64,000 bases of DNA from Bacteroidales bacterium (GCA_021740645.1 JAIOZL010000010.1:46569-110568), one strand, 5' to 3'. Counted from the stretch's first letter, positions 7,175-18,582 are shown. Numbers and translations are program-made. The notes: generated by a model from the letters alone, not told the origin.

Positions 7175-8650
7175 ATGAGACTATTCAACTTGATATTTGT
7201 GGTTTTATTTTTAATCTCTTTTTCATTTGGTCAACAATTTCAGTGGGCTAATTCCTACAATGTGAATAACTGTAATGAAGTAGCAGCAATAGCTACCGAT
7301 GTCAATGGCAATATAATCATTACTGGTGTTCATGATGCATCTGTTTCTCTTCCTTATACCGGTAATGCTTATATTCAGAAATGTAACCCTGAAGGTAGCC
7401 CTGTTTGGACTGAATACCTTACTGGTACCATCCAGATTGGAGATATGGCAACAATTGACAGTAGTATGCTGATCATTGGACATTCTGTGGGACAATTTAC
7501 TTTTCTTGAACAGCAGTACGGAACAGATGAAGTTTTTATGTTTACTATGAAAGTCGATGCTAATGGCCTTCCCGAATGGTTTATTATTGATGAGACAAAA
7601 TACGGAGCGAATACGAATATATCAGTTGGTGAAAACGGAAATATTGCGCTTCATATTAGAGGTCAGTATAACCTTGGAGATTGGATTATAATAATAGATG
7701 CTGATGGAAATACTTTAAATTCTAAATTATTATCTGCTACAACAACCCTGGTAAAAGATTTAGCCTTTTATAATAACAAAGTCTACATCAATGGCGGATT
7801 TAATGGTATAGGAAGTATAGTTATCGATACTGTGGTTATCCCTTCTTTTAGTATTGAACATACTGCATTCGTGCTAGCCCTGAATGAAGATCTGATCGCA
7901 GAGTGGGCTGTTGGGGATACTACAATAAATAACCGTGATGGAATAATAGAAGCCAACGAAAAAGGGATTTTTACCTACCAGGAAGTACTTGAGCCTCCAT
8001 TTACTGTTGTTAATTCAATGAAAAAATACAATTTCACCGGCCAATTAATTAAAGAGGTTGTTGTTCCTGTATTTTCGAGCGCAATATCTCTTTATCCTGA
8101 TATGGTGGTAACCCCAACAAGGCTGGCATTTTTCGTTCAAAATGCGTTTAATTTTGATAGCCACGAGGTTATTCTATTCGATTCTGATTTAAACCTCATT
8201 TCGGAAAAGTTTATTAATGGCCCGTCAGACTTATACTCAGGACAAATTACTGCTTATGGTGAAGATATTATTTTAGCACATGTTCATTCAGGCGGTTTAA
8301 ATTTCAATGATGAAATAGATCTAGCATACACTGGCAGCGGTAAAAAGCCTTACATTTCGAAACTTAGTGAACCTCAATTTACCAGCATCAAAGATCATAA
8401 TAATAAGTCCCCGAAACTTATAATTTATCCTAACCCGGCAAACGAGCTGATATCTATTCGCTTTAATGATTTGTATTATAATAAGGCTGATTTCAATATC
8501 TTTAATCCAACAGGCAATGTTGTTTTATCAGGTATAATTCAAAATAGTAAACCTGTAATTGATGTTAGCCAATTAATTCCGGGATTTTATTTTGTAAAAC
8601 TGGAGGTTGATAATTATCAGGTATTCGTATGTAAAATTTTCAAGGATTAA
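7175..8650 (+). CDS. Secreted T9SS protein with beta-propeller-like repeats
   Basis: The 491-residue protein starts with signal peptide MRLFNLIFVVLFLISFSFGQ. The middle has repeated blocks with D-x-x-G-N and strand-turn patterns (ATDVNGNIIITGVHD, VGENGNIALHIRG, IDADGNTLNSK), like the SBBP/ beta-propeller repeat proteins of Bacteroidota. Residues ~405-491 are a T9SS type A domain (IYPNPANELISIRF, NPTGNVVLSG, LIPGFYFVKLE). No enzymatic motif is visible. It is divergently oriented to the beta-helix protein and convergent with the coiled-coil protein gene. Confidence 0.65.
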   Translation: MRLFNLIFVVLFLISFSFGQQFQWANSYNVNNCNEVAAIATDVNGNIIITGVHDASVSLPYTGNAYIQKCNPEGSPVWTEYLTGTIQIGDMATIDSSMLIIGHSVGQFTFLEQQYGTDEVFMFTMKVDANGLPEWFIIDETKYGANTNISVGENGNIALHIRGQYNLGDWIIIIDADGNTLNSKLLSATTTLVKDLAFYNNKVYINGGFNGIGSIVIDTVVIPSFSIEHTAFVLALNEDLIAEWAVGDTTINNRDGIIEANEKGIFTYQEVLEPPFTVVNSMKKYNFTGQLIKEVVVPVFSSAISLYPDMVVTPTRLAFFVQNAFNFDSHEVILFDSDLNLISEKFINGPSDLYSGQITAYGEDIILAHVHSGGLNFNDEIDLAYTGSGKKPYISKLSEPQFTSIKDHNNKSPKLIIYPNPANELISIRFNDLYYNKADFNIFNPTGNVVLSGIIQNSKPVIDVSQLIPGFYFVKLEVDNYQVFVCKIFKD

Positions 8651-8708
8651 AGCATTTATTGGGAAAATCAATAATCCATGGAATTAGAAATATTAGTATT
8701 TTCAAAGA

Positions 8709-9623
8709 CTATTTTATCCCTGCTAACTTCCTTTCAATCTTTTTAACAATTTCTTCCTGCATTCTGATTTCGTTTTCTTTTGCTTTTTTGGCTTCTTGCA
8801 AATTCGTTATATTCCTTTCAGCTTCCTGGATATCGGCTTCATAACCCACTATATTTTTATTTTCTTTTTCCAACTTATTTTCAATGCTTCTTTTTTCTTT
8901 TTCTAAAGTTTTAAGCTGGTCTTTAGCTTGCTTAGCCAATTCCTCATCGCCCGATAAAGACGATATAGATTCTTTCTTATTATTAATCTCTGACAATTTA
9001 CGCTCGTTTTCCCCGGTATAGGAACTAATTAAATCCTGCGAGTTTTTAATATTTTGTTCACTCTCCTGAATATCTTTCTGGTTATTTTCAATATCTTTCG
9101 TTATATCCTTGTGTTCCTTATTCTTGGTTTTTAAATCTTTCTCTGCATTTTTCAAATCCTCTGAAACCTTATTTTTATATTGCTCAACTGCAAAATCCCT
9201 CATAAAATGCTGGATATTATGATGGGTTTTCTCCGCTTGAAGATCTTTGTTTTCTTCATTATATACATAAGGCATACTATCTATTTCAAATGCTGCAATC
9301 AACTTAGAGGAAGAGTCGGCCTTGATTATCGCACTATAAATATTGATCGGTTGATTAATGATACTTTCAATTTCAGTACCCAATATTACATACTCAATTC
9401 CTTCTTCTTCAACTTTTGATTTTGTATTCTGACGAATCAGTTTCGTCCATTCTTTAAGCACATCATCATAATTTGCCTCCGGTACTTGCACAATATAGGC
9501 GGGTTGTTCACCTTTTGACATGCTTACAGTTTCAGTAGTAACTTCAATTTTTTTTTGAGAAAACCCAGGAATCGGCAGTATTGCAATTATAACGACCCAA
9601 ATTGTTTTTGTAAAGAATTTCAT
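8709..9623 (-). CDS. Exported coiled-coil protein of unknown function
   Basis: The 304-residue protein has signal peptide MKFFTKTIWVVIIAILPIPG ending near FSQ. A mixed alpha/beta region follows to about residue 135 (YIVQVPEANYDDVLKEWTK). A long charged coiled coil covers residues ~140-300, very rich in Lys, Glu, Asn and Gln with heptad-like spacing (EDLKNAEKDLKTKNKE, LKTLEKEKRSIENKLEKE). No family is recognised. It is probably periplasmic. A terminator of the enolase transcript lies upstream, so it likely has its own promoter, which I could not place. Confidence 0.6.
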   Translation of the reverse strand: MKFFTKTIWVVIIAILPIPGFSQKKIEVTTETVSMSKGEQPAYIVQVPEANYDDVLKEWTKLIRQNTKSKVEEEGIEYVILGTEIESIINQPINIYSAIIKADSSSKLIAAFEIDSMPYVYNEENKDLQAEKTHHNIQHFMRDFAVEQYKNKVSEDLKNAEKDLKTKNKEHKDITKDIENNQKDIQESEQNIKNSQDLISSYTGENERKLSEINNKKESISSLSGDEELAKQAKDQLKTLEKEKRSIENKLEKENKNIVGYEADIQEAERNITNLQEAKKAKENEIRMQEEIVKKIERKLAGIK

Positions 9624-9718
9624 GATGGTTTGTTGTTTAAAGTCTTTTTATATAATTCTCTTAGAGTAGATTAGCGAATTCACTTATAACATAAAGTTAA
9701 TCATTTTGTTCATACAAA

Positions 9719-9751
9719 AAACCTAACAGGTTTTACAAGCCTGTTAGGTTT
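9719..9751 (-). terminator. Rho-independent terminator after enolase
   Basis: A 12-bp perfect stem (AAACCTAACAGG / CCTGTTAGGTTT) with a 9-nt loop is followed on the minus strand by a TTTTTTG tract. It lies about 20 bp downstream of the enolase stop. Confidence 0.85.
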
Positions 9752-9772
9752 AGAACTTGATTAAGCTTTCGC

Positions 9773-11080
<1,308 letters not shown>

Positions 11081-11111
11081 TTAGTGTGTTAAATTTATTA
11101 ATGGCAAAAAT

Positions 11112-11145
11112 AAAAAAAAGGATAAAGCCAAAAACTTCATCCTTT
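11112..11145 (-). terminator. Rho-independent terminator ending the ribosomal super-operon
   Basis: On the minus strand AAAGGATGAAG pairs with CTTTATCCTTT (11 bp including one G-T wobble) around a TTTTTGG loop. A run of T follows. It lies just after the rplQ stop and before eno. Confidence 0.85.
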
Positions 11146-11170
11146 CTTTAATCCTTAAGGAAATATTAAA

Positions 11171-11932
11171 TTATTCCTTTTTCTCTGAATCTTCTTCGTC
11201 AGCTTTTTCTTCCTTAGCAGCCTCAGTATCATCCGCTTTTGCTTCTGCTTTAGGTTCCTCCACTACTTCTTTCACTTTTTCTTCAACCTCAGCTACAACA
11301 TCTTCAGTAATTACTTCAGCAGTATCTTCCACTACAACCGGCTCTTCTACTTTAGTTTCAGTTACGGCCTCAGCTTCTGAAGTTACTTCTTCCACAACGG
11401 TTTCATCCTTTACTACCGTTTTTTCTTCAACCTCTGCTTCCTTTTCAGAAACTCCTGCACCAGCAACCGCTGCAGCAGCTTTTGCTCCTTTAGCAGTTTC
11501 TTCTTTCTTAGCTCCACCTCTTCTTCTACGACGAGATGATTTAGCTGCGCTATCTTTACCAGCCAATAAGTTTTCATTAAAATCAACCAGTTCCATCATA
11601 CACATTTCAGCATTATCTCCAAGCCTGGTTCCGGTTTTAATAATACGTGTATATCCGCCCGGGCGATCAGCAACTTTCACTGAAATATCTCTGAATAGCT
11701 CAGTAACCGCCTGTTTACTTTGTAAGTAACCAAACACAACCCTTCTGGAGTGTGTAGTATCCTCTTTTGATTTTGTAATTATCGGCTCAACATATGACCT
11801 GAGGGCTTTTGCCTTTGCCAATGTTGTATGAATTCGTTTATGAAGGATCAATGAAGTAGCCATATTTGCTAGCATTGCCTTCCTATGAGCACTTTTCCGT
11901 GACAAATGATTTATTTTTCTCCTGTGTCTCAT
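11171..11932 (-). CDS. rplQ: 50S ribosomal protein L17 with long acidic C-terminal extension
   Basis: Residues 1 to ~118 are the L17 core ([53 protein letters not shown]). The protein then continues to 253 residues. A basic patch [13 protein letters not shown] is followed by about 100 residues of Glu/Val/Ala/Lys-rich low-complexity sequence ([32 protein letters not shown]). L17 is normally about 115-160 residues. The extension is in frame and free of stops, so the start is certain and the tail is real coding sequence. It is the last gene of the super-operon, 5 bp after rpoA. Confidence 0.95.
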   Translation of the reverse strand: MRHRRKINHLSRKSAHRKAMLANMATSLILHKRIHTTLAKAKALRSYVEPIITKSKEDTTHSRRVVFGYLQSKQAVTELFRDISVKVADRPGGYTRIIKTGTRLGDNAEMCMMELVDFNENLLAGKDSAAKSSRRRRRGGAKKEETAKGAKAAAAVAGAGVSEKEAEVEEKTVVKDETVVEEVTSEAEAVTETKVEEPVVVEDTAEVITEDVVAEVEEKVKEVVEEPKAEAKADDTEAAKEEKADEEDSEKKE

Positions 11933-11937
11933 CTCAA

Positions 11938-12930
11938 TTATTCCTTATCTAATTTATACTTAGAGATATTCATTCCAAATTCGAGGCCTTTGGTTTTAAC
12001 TAGCTCTTCCAATTCAGTTAATGACTTTTTACCAAAATTTCTGAATTTAAGTAAGTCATTTTTGTTGAATTGAACGAGGTCACCCAATGTATCAACATCA
12101 GCTGCTTTCAAACAATTAAGCGCCCTGACGGAAAGGTCAAGATCAACCAATTTTGTTTTAAGTAACTGGCGTGTATGCAATGAGCTCTCATCAAATTCTT
12201 CAGTCACTGTTTTTTCCTCTGAATCAAGGGTAATTCGCTCGTCAGAAAATAACATGAAGTGATGAATTAAAATCCTTGCAGCCTCTTTCAATGCCTCTTT
12301 CGGATGTATAGAACCATCTGTTAAAAGCTCTATAACCAGCTTTTCGTAGTCAGTCTTTTGTTCTACCCTGAAATTTTCAATCTTATACTTCACATTTTTA
12401 ATAGGAGTATGGATTGAATCTAAAAAGATAGTTCCAATAGGTGCATTAAGGGTTTTGTTCTCCTCTGCAGGAACATAGCCTCTTCCTTTTTCTATACTTA
12501 ATTCGATTGAAAGTTTTACGTTGGTTTCCATGTGGCAAATTTCCACATCAGGATTTAACACCTGGAAAACGGATAAAAATTTGTTAATATCACCCGCTTT
12601 AAAAACGTCTTGATCACCGATTACGATGTGTACTTTTTCGCTGTTTTCACTTTCAATTTGTCTTCTGAACCTCACTTTTTTAAAGTTCAGGATGATTTCT
12701 GTTACATCTTCAACTACACCCTTTATGGTTGAAAACTCCTGGTCAACACCTTCAATCTTTACGGAAGTAATTGCAAATCCTTCCAGTGAGGACAAGAGGA
12801 TACGACGCAGTGCGTTTCCAATAGTTATTCCAAAGCCGGGTTCAAGAGGACGAAATTCAAAACTGCCATTGAATTCATCGGCTTCGTTCATTATAACTTT
12901 GTCAGGTTTTTGAAATGCTAAAATTGCCAT
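11938..12930 (-). CDS. rpoA: DNA-directed RNA polymerase subunit alpha
   Basis: The 330-residue protein has the usual length. The N-terminal dimerisation domain ([39 protein letters not shown]) spans about residues 20-235. The helix-hairpin-helix C-terminal domain ([39 protein letters not shown]) spans about 255-320. It assembles the polymerase core and contacts activators and UP elements. It lies between rpsD and rplQ as in the alpha operon of other bacteria. Confidence 0.98.
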   Translation of the reverse strand: MAILAFQKPDKVIMNEADEFNGSFEFRPLEPGFGITIGNALRRILLSSLEGFAITSVKIEGVDQEFSTIKGVVEDVTEIILNFKKVRFRRQIESENSEKVHIVIGDQDVFKAGDINKFLSVFQVLNPDVEICHMETNVKLSIELSIEKGRGYVPAEENKTLNAPIGTIFLDSIHTPIKNVKYKIENFRVEQKTDYEKLVIELLTDGSIHPKEALKEAARILIHHFMLFSDERITLDSEEKTVTEEFDESSLHTRQLLKTKLVDLDLSVRALNCLKAADVDTLGDLVQFNKNDLLKFRNFGKKSLTELEELVKTKGLEFGMNISKYKLDKE

Positions 12931-12975
12931 TCTCAGCTTTTTATATGGTGAATGATTTTATTATCTGTTTAATGA

Positions 12976-13581
12976 TTATTTAGAGTACAATTCAACGATA
13001 AGCTGTTCCTTGATATTCTCAGGAATCTCTTCCCTTTCAGGATAGTTTAAAAATTTACCACTCATTGAGTTTTCATCCCATTCTAACCAGGAAAAACTAT
13101 GAGCAGAACCATTTAATGAATTGTTAATTGCTTCAAGGGATTTTGATTTTTCTCTTACACCTACAACATCACCTGGTTTTACAGAAAATGAAGGGATATT
13201 CACTATTTCTCCATTTACTGTAATGTGCCTGTGTGTGCACAATTGTCTTGCACCTGCCCTTGAGGGAGATATTCCAAGGCGGAAAACGACATTATCAAGT
13301 CTAGCTTCAATCAATTGCAATAAAATAGTTCCGGTAATCCCTTTTTTGCGGGATGCTCTTACAAAGACATTTCTAAACTGTCTTTCAAGAATACCATAGG
13401 TATATTTTGCTTTTTGCTTTTCCATTAACTGAACAGCATATTCTGACTGTTTTCTGCGCCTTTTAGAAGCACCATGTTGTCCCGGAGGATAATTTTTACG
13501 TTCGTAACTTTTATCCGGGCCATAAATCGGCTCTTTAAACTTTCTGGCGATTTTTGTTTTGGGGCCTATATATCTTGCCAT
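12976..13581 (-). CDS. rpsD: 30S ribosomal protein S4
   Basis: The 201-residue primary 16S rRNA-binding protein has the S4 RNA-binding domain at residues ~92-155 ([41 protein letters not shown]). The N-terminal region ([20 protein letters not shown]) lacks the four-cysteine zinc site of some orthologues. In E. coli S4 represses the alpha operon. Whether it does so here cannot be seen from sequence. Confidence 0.97.
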   Translation of the reverse strand: MARYIGPKTKIARKFKEPIYGPDKSYERKNYPPGQHGASKRRRKQSEYAVQLMEKQKAKYTYGILERQFRNVFVRASRKKGITGTILLQLIEARLDNVVFRLGISPSRAGARQLCTHRHITVNGEIVNIPSFSVKPGDVVGVREKSKSLEAINNSLNGSAHSFSWLEWDENSMSGKFLNYPEREEIPENIKEQLIVELYSK

Positions 13582-13614
13582 TGTATATTATTTTCTTTAT
13601 CTAAATCTTATTAA

Positions 13615-14004
13615 TTAAACTCTTCTCCGTTTTGGAGGACGACAACCGTTATGTGGTAAGGGAGTGATATCCATAATCTCCATTACTTCAATTCCTGATG
13701 AATGAAGGGTACGGATTGCAGACTCACGGCCTGATCCAGGTCCTTTTACAAAGACTTTAACTTTTCGTAGTCCGAGGTCGTACGCTACTTTAGCGCAATC
13801 TTCAGCGGCCATTTGTGCAGCATATGGGGTATTCTTCTTTGATCCTCTGAATCCCATTTTTCCTGCGGATGCCCACGATATTACCTGTCCGGAATTATTG
13901 GTTAAGGTAATAATGATATTGTTAAAGGATGCACTGACATAAGCTCTGCCAATTGCTTCCACTTTAACAACCCTCTTCTTTGATGATTTTGTTTTCTTAG
14001 CCAT
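13615..14004 (-). CDS. rpsK: 30S ribosomal protein S11
   Basis: The 129-residue protein has the S11 core: [20 protein letters not shown], the [18 protein letters not shown] helix and the C-terminal [18 protein letters not shown]. It sits on the platform of the 30S subunit near the mRNA exit. It is located between rpsM and rpsD in canonical order. Confidence 0.97.
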   Translation of the reverse strand: MAKKTKSSKKRVVKVEAIGRAYVSASFNNIIITLTNNSGQVISWASAGKMGFRGSKKNTPYAAQMAAEDCAKVAYDLGLRKVKVFVKGPGSGRESAIRTLHSSGIEVMEIMDITPLPHNGCRPPKRRRV

Positions 14005-14046
14005 AAAAAATTAATTTTCCGCTTTTTTGGTAAATAATAAATACTA

Positions 14047-14427
14047 TTAACCTGTAGGAGCTTTCTTTTTGTTTGCAACTGTTTTCTTCCTTCCCTTACG
14101 TGTACGGGCATTGTTTTTTGTACTCTGTCCGCGTAATGGAAGTCCAATCCTGTGGCGAATACCGCGATAAGTTCCAATATCCTGTAAACGTTTGATATTC
14201 ATCTGAACCTGCGACCTTAATTCACCTTCAACTTTGTAGGTGTTTCCAATAACAGTACGAATGTTACCTTGCTCATCGTCTGTCCAGTCCTGAACACGCT
14301 TGTCCCAGTCAACTCCTGCTTCAGTTAATATTTTTTGGGCAGTTGATCTGCCTATCCCGAAAATATAAGTGAGTGCTATTACTCCTCTTTTATTTTTTGG
14401 TATATCAATTCCAGCTATACGAGCCAT
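14047..14427 (-). CDS. rpsM: 30S ribosomal protein S13
   Basis: The 126-residue protein begins [20 protein letters not shown]. It carries the helix-two-turn-helix [14 protein letters not shown] and the tRNA-contacting C-terminal [18 protein letters not shown] with a basic tail. It forms the head bridge to the 50S subunit. It follows rpmJ. Confidence 0.97.
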   Translation of the reverse strand: MARIAGIDIPKNKRGVIALTYIFGIGRSTAQKILTEAGVDWDKRVQDWTDDEQGNIRTVIGNTYKVEGELRSQVQMNIKRLQDIGTYRGIRHRIGLPLRGQSTKNNARTRKGRKKTVANKKKAPTG

Positions 14428-14461
14428 ATATATTAATTTTTATTAATTAATTTCAATCTTA

Positions 14462-14578
14462 TTAACCTTGTCTTTGTTTGAATTTCGGATTCTTTTTATT
14501 AATCACATACAAGCGTCCTTTGCGTCGAACTATCTTGCAATCCGGTGTCCTTTTCTTTATTGATGCCCTAACTTTCAT
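14462..14578 (-). CDS. rpmJ: 50S ribosomal protein L36 (zinc-free form)
   Basis: A 38-residue frame begins [20 protein letters not shown] and ends NPKFKQRQG, the L36 signature. The zinc-binding form has three Cys and one His; here only C14 remains, so this is the C-minus, zinc-independent type. It lies between infA and rpsM, as usual, with about 17 bp upstream to infA and 34 bp to rpsM. Confidence 0.95.
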   Translation of the reverse strand: MKVRASIKKRTPDCKIVRRKGRLYVINKKNPKFKQRQG

Positions 14579-14595
14579 CGCTTCTATTTTTATTG

Positions 14596-14814
14596 TTATT
14601 TGTATCTAAACGTGATCCTGCCTTTTGTCAAATCATAAGGTGACATTTCAAGTTTCACCTTGTCACCGGGCAATATCTTAATGTAATGCATACGCATTTT
14701 CCCGGATATGTGAGCCGTTATTACGTGACCGTTTTCAAGTTCAACGCGAAACATTGCATTTCCCAATGATTCAATCACGGTACCATCTTGTTCTATTGAG
14801 GCTTGTTTTGCCAT
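14596..14814 (-). CDS. infA: Translation initiation factor IF-1
   Basis: The 72-residue S1/OB-fold protein starts [20 protein letters not shown]. Conserved motifs are [20 protein letters not shown] and [17 protein letters not shown]. It occupies the ribosomal A site during initiation. Its place between map and rpmJ is typical. Confidence 0.97.
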   Translation of the reverse strand: MAKQASIEQDGTVIESLGNAMFRVELENGHVITAHISGKMRMHYIKILPGDKVKLEMSPYDLTKGRITFRYK

Positions 14815-14841
14815 AAATAAGGATCAATTATTTTACTTTAA

Positions 14842-15612
14842 CTAATTTAAAACTTCTTCAATATATTCAAATGTCGATAAAATCTCTGCCTGGCCTTTTC
14901 TTATAACCACATCATGTTCGAAATGTGCGGAAGGCAATCTGTCAGCTGTTCTGAACGTCCACCCATCGCTTTCCTGAACCACTTTCTTAACACCAAGGTT
15001 GATCATGGGTTCAATTGCCAAAACCATCCCTTCAATAAGTTTTGGGCCATTTCCCTGTCGCCCAAAATTGGGTACTTCAGGTTTTTCATGCAGGTTTTTA
15101 CCTAATCCATGTCCCACTAAATCCCTGACTACTGAGTATCCAAATCCTTCCACGTAATTTTGAATAGCAAATCCAATATCACCCACACGGTTACCAGCTA
15201 TTGCTTTTTCAATTCCTCTATACAAGGATTCCTTCGTCCTTTGAAGCAATTCCTTAACTTCTGTACTCACTTCTCCTACTTCAAAGGTATAGGCTGAATC
15301 ACCATAATAACCATTCATTAAAGTTCCGCAATCCACTGATACAATATCTCCATCAGCCAATTCACGTTCGGAAGGGAACCCATGTACTACCTGTTCATTA
15401 ATAGAAATGCACAAGGTAAACGGAAATCCGTTATATCCTTTAAATCCCGGTTCTGCACCATGATCGCGAATGAATGTTTCAGCCATTTGATCAAGGGCGA
15501 GGGTATTAATACCTGGTTTGATTAATTTAGCTACTTCAGCCAGGGTTTTTCCAACAAGCAAAGAACTTTTTCTTATTAACTCTATTTCTTCTTCAGTTTT
15601 AACCAATATCAT
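14842..15612 (-). CDS. map: Methionine aminopeptidase, type I
   Basis: The 256-residue protein has the five metal ligands in expected contexts: two Asp in VSVDCGTLMNGYYGDSAYTF, His in GHGLGKNLHEKP, Glu in LAIEPMINLG and Glu in a C-terminal motif, here following SAHFEHDVV. It removes the initiator Met from nascent proteins. It lies in the operon between secY and infA. adk, which often sits here in other phyla, is absent. Confidence 0.96.
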   Translation of the reverse strand: MILVKTEEEIELIRKSSLLVGKTLAEVAKLIKPGINTLALDQMAETFIRDHGAEPGFKGYNGFPFTLCISINEQVVHGFPSERELADGDIVSVDCGTLMNGYYGDSAYTFEVGEVSTEVKELLQRTKESLYRGIEKAIAGNRVGDIGFAIQNYVEGFGYSVVRDLVGHGLGKNLHEKPEVPNFGRQGNGPKLIEGMVLAIEPMINLGVKKVVQESDGWTFRTADRLPSAHFEHDVVIRKGQAEILSTFEYIEEVLN

Positions 15613-15638
15613 ATTTAATATTTTAAAACTGCTTAGGT

Positions 15639-17006
15639 TTAGCCAGTCATACTAAATGATGACCTGCCTTTTATTCTACCTGATTTCGTGAGGCCATCGT
15701 AATGCCTCATGAGTAAGTGACTTTCAATCTGCTGCAAGGTATCCAGCACAACGCCCACAAGAATTAAAAGGGATGTTCCCCCATAAAACTGTGAGAAGGT
15801 AGTACTGACACCAAATTGTGCAACTATAGCAGGCATAATAGCCACAAGTCCTAAAAATATTGATCCCGGTAATGTTATCCGGGACATTATATTATCTATG
15901 AATTCTGCTGTTTTTCTACCTGGTTTCACTCCTGGAATAAATCCACCATTCTTTTTCATATCATCCGCCATTTGATTAGGATTAACCGTAATAGCGGTAT
16001 AGAAATAGGTAAATAAAATGATCATGATAAAGAACGTAAAGTTGTACCAAAAGCCGTTGATGTTGGCAAATGCAGAAGCAAATCCAGTCATGGCTTCAGA
16101 TGATGCAAAACCAGCCAAAGTGATGGGAAGAAACATTATTGCCTGGGCAAAGATGATAGGCATAACACCTGCAGCATTCACTTTTAAAGGAATGTATTGT
16201 CTTACCCCACCATATTGTTTGTTTCCTACAATCCGCTTAGCATATTGAACCGGGATTCGTCTTGTACCCTGAACCAGAAGAATAGACAATAGGATTACTA
16301 AAACCAGAATGGCTATCTCAACAACAAAATATACCAATCCTCCGCCTTTTTCTTCCATTCTTGAAATAAATTCTCCAAACAAGGCAAATGGTAAACGCGC
16401 AATGATACCGATCATAATGATCAGTGAAATTCCATTCCCAATACCTTTGTCTGTTATTTTTTCACCAAGCCACATGACGAACATCGAACCAGCGGTAAGG
16501 GTGATTATAGAAGATATTCCAAAAAATGATAAAATCGAAATACCTGTAGTATTTGGATCAAATGGATAAATACCTTCTGGAGGTAGCTGACGTACAAGGT
16601 TTCCAATGTATGCCGGCGATTGGAAGATCAGAATAACCACTGTTAAATAACGGGTAATCTGATTAATTTTTCTTCTTCCGCTTTCACCTTCTTTTTGCAA
16701 TTTCTGGAAATATGGAATGGCCATACCTAATAACTGCACAACAATTGATGCCGAAATATAAGGCATGATTCCAAGAGCGAAAACACTCGCATTTGAAAAT
16801 GCGCCTCCCGAAAACATATTCAACAGTCCCAGTAACCCTGAACTTGCCTGGTTTTGTAATGCACTTAATTGATGTGGGTCAACGCCAGGAAGCACAATAA
16901 AGGAACCTAAACGATAGATCAGGATAATACCTAAGGTATAAAGGATCCTGTTTCTGAGGTCTTCAATCTTTGATATATTCCGTAAGGTTTCTATAAGTTT
17001 TTTCAT
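15639..17006 (-). CDS. secY: Protein translocase subunit SecY
   Basis: The 455-residue polytopic membrane protein has about ten transmembrane helices. Conserved segments are LPGVDPHQL near the plug, ISASIVVQLL in TM2, GIGNGISLIIMIGI, the cytosolic loops around RRIPVQYAKR, and the C-terminal LLMRHYDGLTKSGRIKGR. It forms the Sec channel that exports the many signal-peptide proteins in this window, including T9SS substrates. The start is 6 bp after rplO. Confidence 0.97.
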   Translation of the reverse strand: MKKLIETLRNISKIEDLRNRILYTLGIILIYRLGSFIVLPGVDPHQLSALQNQASSGLLGLLNMFSGGAFSNASVFALGIMPYISASIVVQLLGMAIPYFQKLQKEGESGRRKINQITRYLTVVILIFQSPAYIGNLVRQLPPEGIYPFDPNTTGISILSFFGISSIITLTAGSMFVMWLGEKITDKGIGNGISLIIMIGIIARLPFALFGEFISRMEEKGGGLVYFVVEIAILVLVILLSILLVQGTRRIPVQYAKRIVGNKQYGGVRQYIPLKVNAAGVMPIIFAQAIMFLPITLAGFASSEAMTGFASAFANINGFWYNFTFFIMIILFTYFYTAITVNPNQMADDMKKNGGFIPGVKPGRKTAEFIDNIMSRITLPGSIFLGLVAIMPAIVAQFGVSTTFSQFYGGTSLLILVGVVLDTLQQIESHLLMRHYDGLTKSGRIKGRSSFSMTG

Positions 17007-17012
17007 TCGGTT

Positions 17013-17459
17013 TTAAATTTTTGTTGCAACTCCACCCTGAGCTTCAATGGCTGCAATTGCTGATTTTGAAAATGCATGAGCTTTTACTTCGAGTTTAGCT
17101 TTTAATTCGCCTCTTCCTAAAATCTTAACCAGATCTTTTTTAGAAGCAAGTCCATTTTCAACAAGCAAGTCAACATCAATAGCAGATAGCTTTTTCTCTT
17201 CAGCCAGTTTTTGCAACGTATCAATATTTATCCCCCGGTATTCCACACGGTTAATATTTTTAAATCCAAATTTGGGAACCCTTCTGAATAAAGGCATTTG
17301 CCCACCTTCAAATCCTACTTTACGGCTGTAACCTGATCTTGATTTCTGGCCTTTATGTCCTCTGGTAGCAGTTCCGCCTGCTCCGGAACCTTGTCCCCTT
17401 GCGATCCGTTTCCTGCCTTTAACTGAACCTTTTGCTGGTTTTAGATTACTTAAATCCAT
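17013..17459 (-). CDS. rplO: 50S ribosomal protein L15
   Basis: The 148-residue protein has the Gly/Arg-rich N-terminus (RIARGQGSGAGGTATRGHKG, QKSRSGYSRKVGFEGGQMPL) that threads into 23S rRNA, and a globular C-terminal domain (LEVKAHAFSKSAIAAIEAQG). It is directly upstream of secY. Confidence 0.97.
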   Translation of the reverse strand: MDLSNLKPAKGSVKGRKRIARGQGSGAGGTATRGHKGQKSRSGYSRKVGFEGGQMPLFRRVPKFGFKNINRVEYRGINIDTLQKLAEEKKLSAIDVDLLVENGLASKKDLVKILGRGELKAKLEVKAHAFSKSAIAAIEAQGGVATKI

Positions 17460-17480
17460 CCTTAAATAATTATAAAATTA

Positions 17481-17660
17481 TTAAACTTCTTCAATAGTTA
17501 TTAAATGCCTCACCTTCTCAATCATTCCTAACACCTGAGGCGAGCCTTCCACTTCACGGGTTTGGTTCATCTTTCTCAGGCCAAGGGCATACAAGGTATC
17601 CTTTTGTTTCTGTGTACGGCCAATCCCGCTTTTAACTTGTTTTATTTTATACTTTTTCAT
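17481..17660 (-). CDS. rpmD: 50S ribosomal protein L30
   Basis: A 59-residue frame begins MKKYKIKQVKSGIGRTQKQK and contains LYALGLRKMNQTREVEGSPQ and MIEKVRHLITIEEV. This is the complete bacterial L30 fold. The start is 18 bp after rpsE and the stop 21 bp before rplO, in canonical order. Confidence 0.95.
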   Translation of the reverse strand: MKKYKIKQVKSGIGRTQKQKDTLYALGLRKMNQTREVEGSPQVLGMIEKVRHLITIEEV

Positions 17661-17678
17661 CGTTTTTTAATTGAAATA

Positions 17679-18197
17679 TTATCCATTAAAAACTTTGCTG
17701 AGTTCAATACCTCTTAATTGCGCAATTGTATGAGGGTCTCTTAACTGGATAAGTGCATTGATGGTAGCCTTAACCACACTGTGTGGGTTTGAAGAGCCTT
17801 TTGACTTAGCCAATACATCAGTTACCCCAACACTTTCTAAAACAGCACGCATAGCTCCACCGGCGATTACCCCGGTTCCAGGAGCTGCTGGTTTAATAAA
17901 AACCATTGCACCACTATATTTACCAATTTGTTCATGTGGCAAAGTTCCTTTTAAGATAGGCACCTTGATGAGGTTTTTCTTGGCATCATCAATCCCTTTG
18001 GCTATAGCTGAGGTTACTTCCTTGGCTTTACCAAGTCCATATCCTACAACTCCTTTTTCATTACCAACCACTACAATAGCAGAAAAACTGAAAGTCCGTC
18101 CACCTTTAGTAACCTTAGTTACACGCTGGATGCTGACTAACCTGTCTTTAAATTCTATATCGCTTGATTTAACTCTTTTAATGTTCGCGTTTGTCAT
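17679..18197 (-). CDS. rpsE: 30S ribosomal protein S5
   Basis: The 172-residue protein has the N-terminal double-stranded RNA-binding-like domain ([40 protein letters not shown]) and the C-terminal domain ([36 protein letters not shown]). It takes part in decoding accuracy. Six bp separate it from rplR. Confidence 0.97.
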   Translation of the reverse strand: MTNANIKRVKSSDIEFKDRLVSIQRVTKVTKGGRTFSFSAIVVVGNEKGVVGYGLGKAKEVTSAIAKGIDDAKKNLIKVPILKGTLPHEQIGKYSGAMVFIKPAAPGTGVIAGGAMRAVLESVGVTDVLAKSKGSSNPHSVVKATINALIQLRDPHTIAQLRGIELSKVFNG

Positions 18198-18203
18198 AGT
18201 GTA

Positions 18204-18557
18204 TTAAAATTTAAGTCCTGCTTCCCTGGCGGCTTCAGCTAATGCCTTAACTCTACCATGATATAAATAACCATTACGATCGAAAACAACGTTTTCAATA
18301 CCTGCTTCTTTTGCTTTTTCTGCAATCAATGTTCCTACACCCTTTGCCTGCTCAACCTTGTTGGTTTTTGCTTCCAGTGCTGTTGAAGCAGCAGAGGCGA
18401 TGGTATTACCGGCAAGGTCATCAATGAGTTGAACATAAATACCTTTATTGCTCCTGAAAACCGACATGCGAGGCCTTTCAGCAGTACCTTTGATGGTTTT
18501 TCTGAGCCTCATTTTTATACGGTTCCTTCTGAACTGCTTTCTATTCTTTGTTGCCAT
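18204..18557 (-). CDS. rplR: 50S ribosomal protein L18
   Basis: The 117-residue form starts at the ATG giving [21 protein letters not shown] longer frame exists upstream, but it would overlap rplF and lacks L18 homology, so the inner start is chosen. The core includes [20 protein letters not shown] and the C-terminal [21 protein letters not shown]18 binds 5S rRNA with L5. Confidence 0.95.
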   Translation of the reverse strand: MATKNRKQFRRNRIKMRLRKTIKGTAERPRMSVFRSNKGIYVQLIDDLAGNTIASAASTALEAKTNKVEQAKGVGTLIAEKAKEAGIENVVFDRNGYLYHGRVKALAEAAREAGLKF

Positions 18558-18582
18558 TCTAACTTTTATTTTATAGAATATT

